This document shows, one piece after another, positions 15,397-15,580 of a stretch of 15,580 nt of DNA. Position numbers and translations under genes: made by a program. The DNA lies in NCBI GenBank assembly GCA_003536295.1, contig DPZQ01000090.1:1-15580 (forward strand), written 5' to 3'. The notes below the pieces were generated by a model. It saw only the letters and a list, made by a program, of their open reading frames with translations, was not told the DNA's origin and did not search any database. The DNA is from Rhodobacter sp. (GTDB taxonomy: Bacteria > Pseudomonadota > Alphaproteobacteria > Rhodobacterales > Rhodobacteraceae). Position 1 is the first letter of the stretch; the number at the start of each line of letters is the position of its first letter.

Positions 15397-15441
15397 GTCA
15401 GCTTGAAAGCTAGATCTACGCTGACGAACGACAAGGGTCAA
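15397..15441 (-). promoter_or_regulatory. candidate nrdJ promoter with overlapping nested dyads
   Basis: On the minus strand TTGACC (15441-15436) and TAGATC (15418-15413) are 17 bp apart, a fair sigma70 match. The -10 lies inside a perfect 8-bp palindrome TAGATCTA (15411-15418), next to AGCTT-GA-AAGCT (15400-15411), and both are enclosed by a 6-bp inverted repeat GTCAGC (15397-15402)/GCTGAC (15420-15425). This pattern suits a repressor site over the promoter, but it does not match the NrdR box as I know it. Confidence 0.35.
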
Positions 15442-15580
15442 CTTGCCCTTTGACAAAATTCGGATAAGTCTGAGACACAACTAGGGGCCTTGGGGCCATC
15501 GAGTGATGGGGTTCACGACCAAAGGAACCTAATTTGTTAATGCAATCGCAGGCTACGCTTAAAAGGATAAGTTTTGAAAT

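Noticed and set aside
14831..15406. 191-codon plus-strand frame opposite the nrdJ start
   Set aside because: It lies almost wholly antisense to a strongly supported gene; His/Arg/Ala-rich composition is typical of a shadow frame.
15380..15580. Cobalamin riboswitch upstream of the B12-dependent reductase
   Set aside because: I could not find the conserved B12-box (GCCACTG-like) on the minus strand here, and the leader after the likely promoter is too short.

Overview
The window reads as chromosomal core DNA of an alphaproteobacterium of the Rhodobacterales (Roseobacter group). Support: an atpH-atpA junction without F0 genes beside it, a class II (adenosylcobalamin-dependent) ribonucleotide reductase of the short roseobacter type, a ClpA with the Rhodobacterales-like N-terminus, a DUF2125 protein, and a gloB/methyltransferase divergent pair. 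No transposase, integrase, phage gene, CRISPR array, tRNA or rRNA was recognised. Family placement is from recognition of protein motifs, not from a search.

Layout. 1-832 (minus): start of the F1 ATP synthase genes, atpH then atpA (cut by the window edge). 1113-1880 (minus): a SAM-dependent methyltransferase, divergent from gloB (1979-2758, plus), which is followed by clpA (2919-5237, plus). 5283-8068 (minus): a two-gene set encoding an ExbB/TolQ/MotA-like channel protein and a MotB/OmpA-like protein with a very long coiled coil; chaC (8134-8679, minus) lies just upstream on the same strand. 8741-9709 (plus): a DUF2125 membrane-anchored protein. 9717-11734 (minus): hisC-tyrA, overlapping by 4 nt. 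11882-12502 (minus): rpsD, with a clear terminator after it and a strong sigma70-type promoter and structured leader before it. 12660-13099: no confident gene, but one possible 30-codon ORF and two perfect inverted repeats. 13100-15379 (minus): class II ribonucleotide reductase, with nested dyads at its promoter; 15442-15580 holds nothing I recognise.

How the genes connect. Most are unrelated housekeeping units. hisC and tyrA probably form one aromatic amino acid unit (the aminotransferase may serve tyrosine/phenylalanine synthesis as well as histidine). gloB and chaC both act on glutathione or its conjugates, though in separate units. The ExbB-like and OmpA-like proteins very likely form one proton-driven inner-membrane complex that reaches peptidoglycan; its job is not known to me.

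The most interesting items are (a) the rpsD leader, which can fold into a 7-bp closing helix holding two GNRA-capped hairpins, followed directly by a hairpin that hides the Shine-Dalgarno sequence, consistent with S4 autoregulation; and (b) the motor-like pair, whose predicted coiled coil is proline-free for about 270 residues, longer than a usual periplasm is wide. I found no convincing wholly new multi-gene system.
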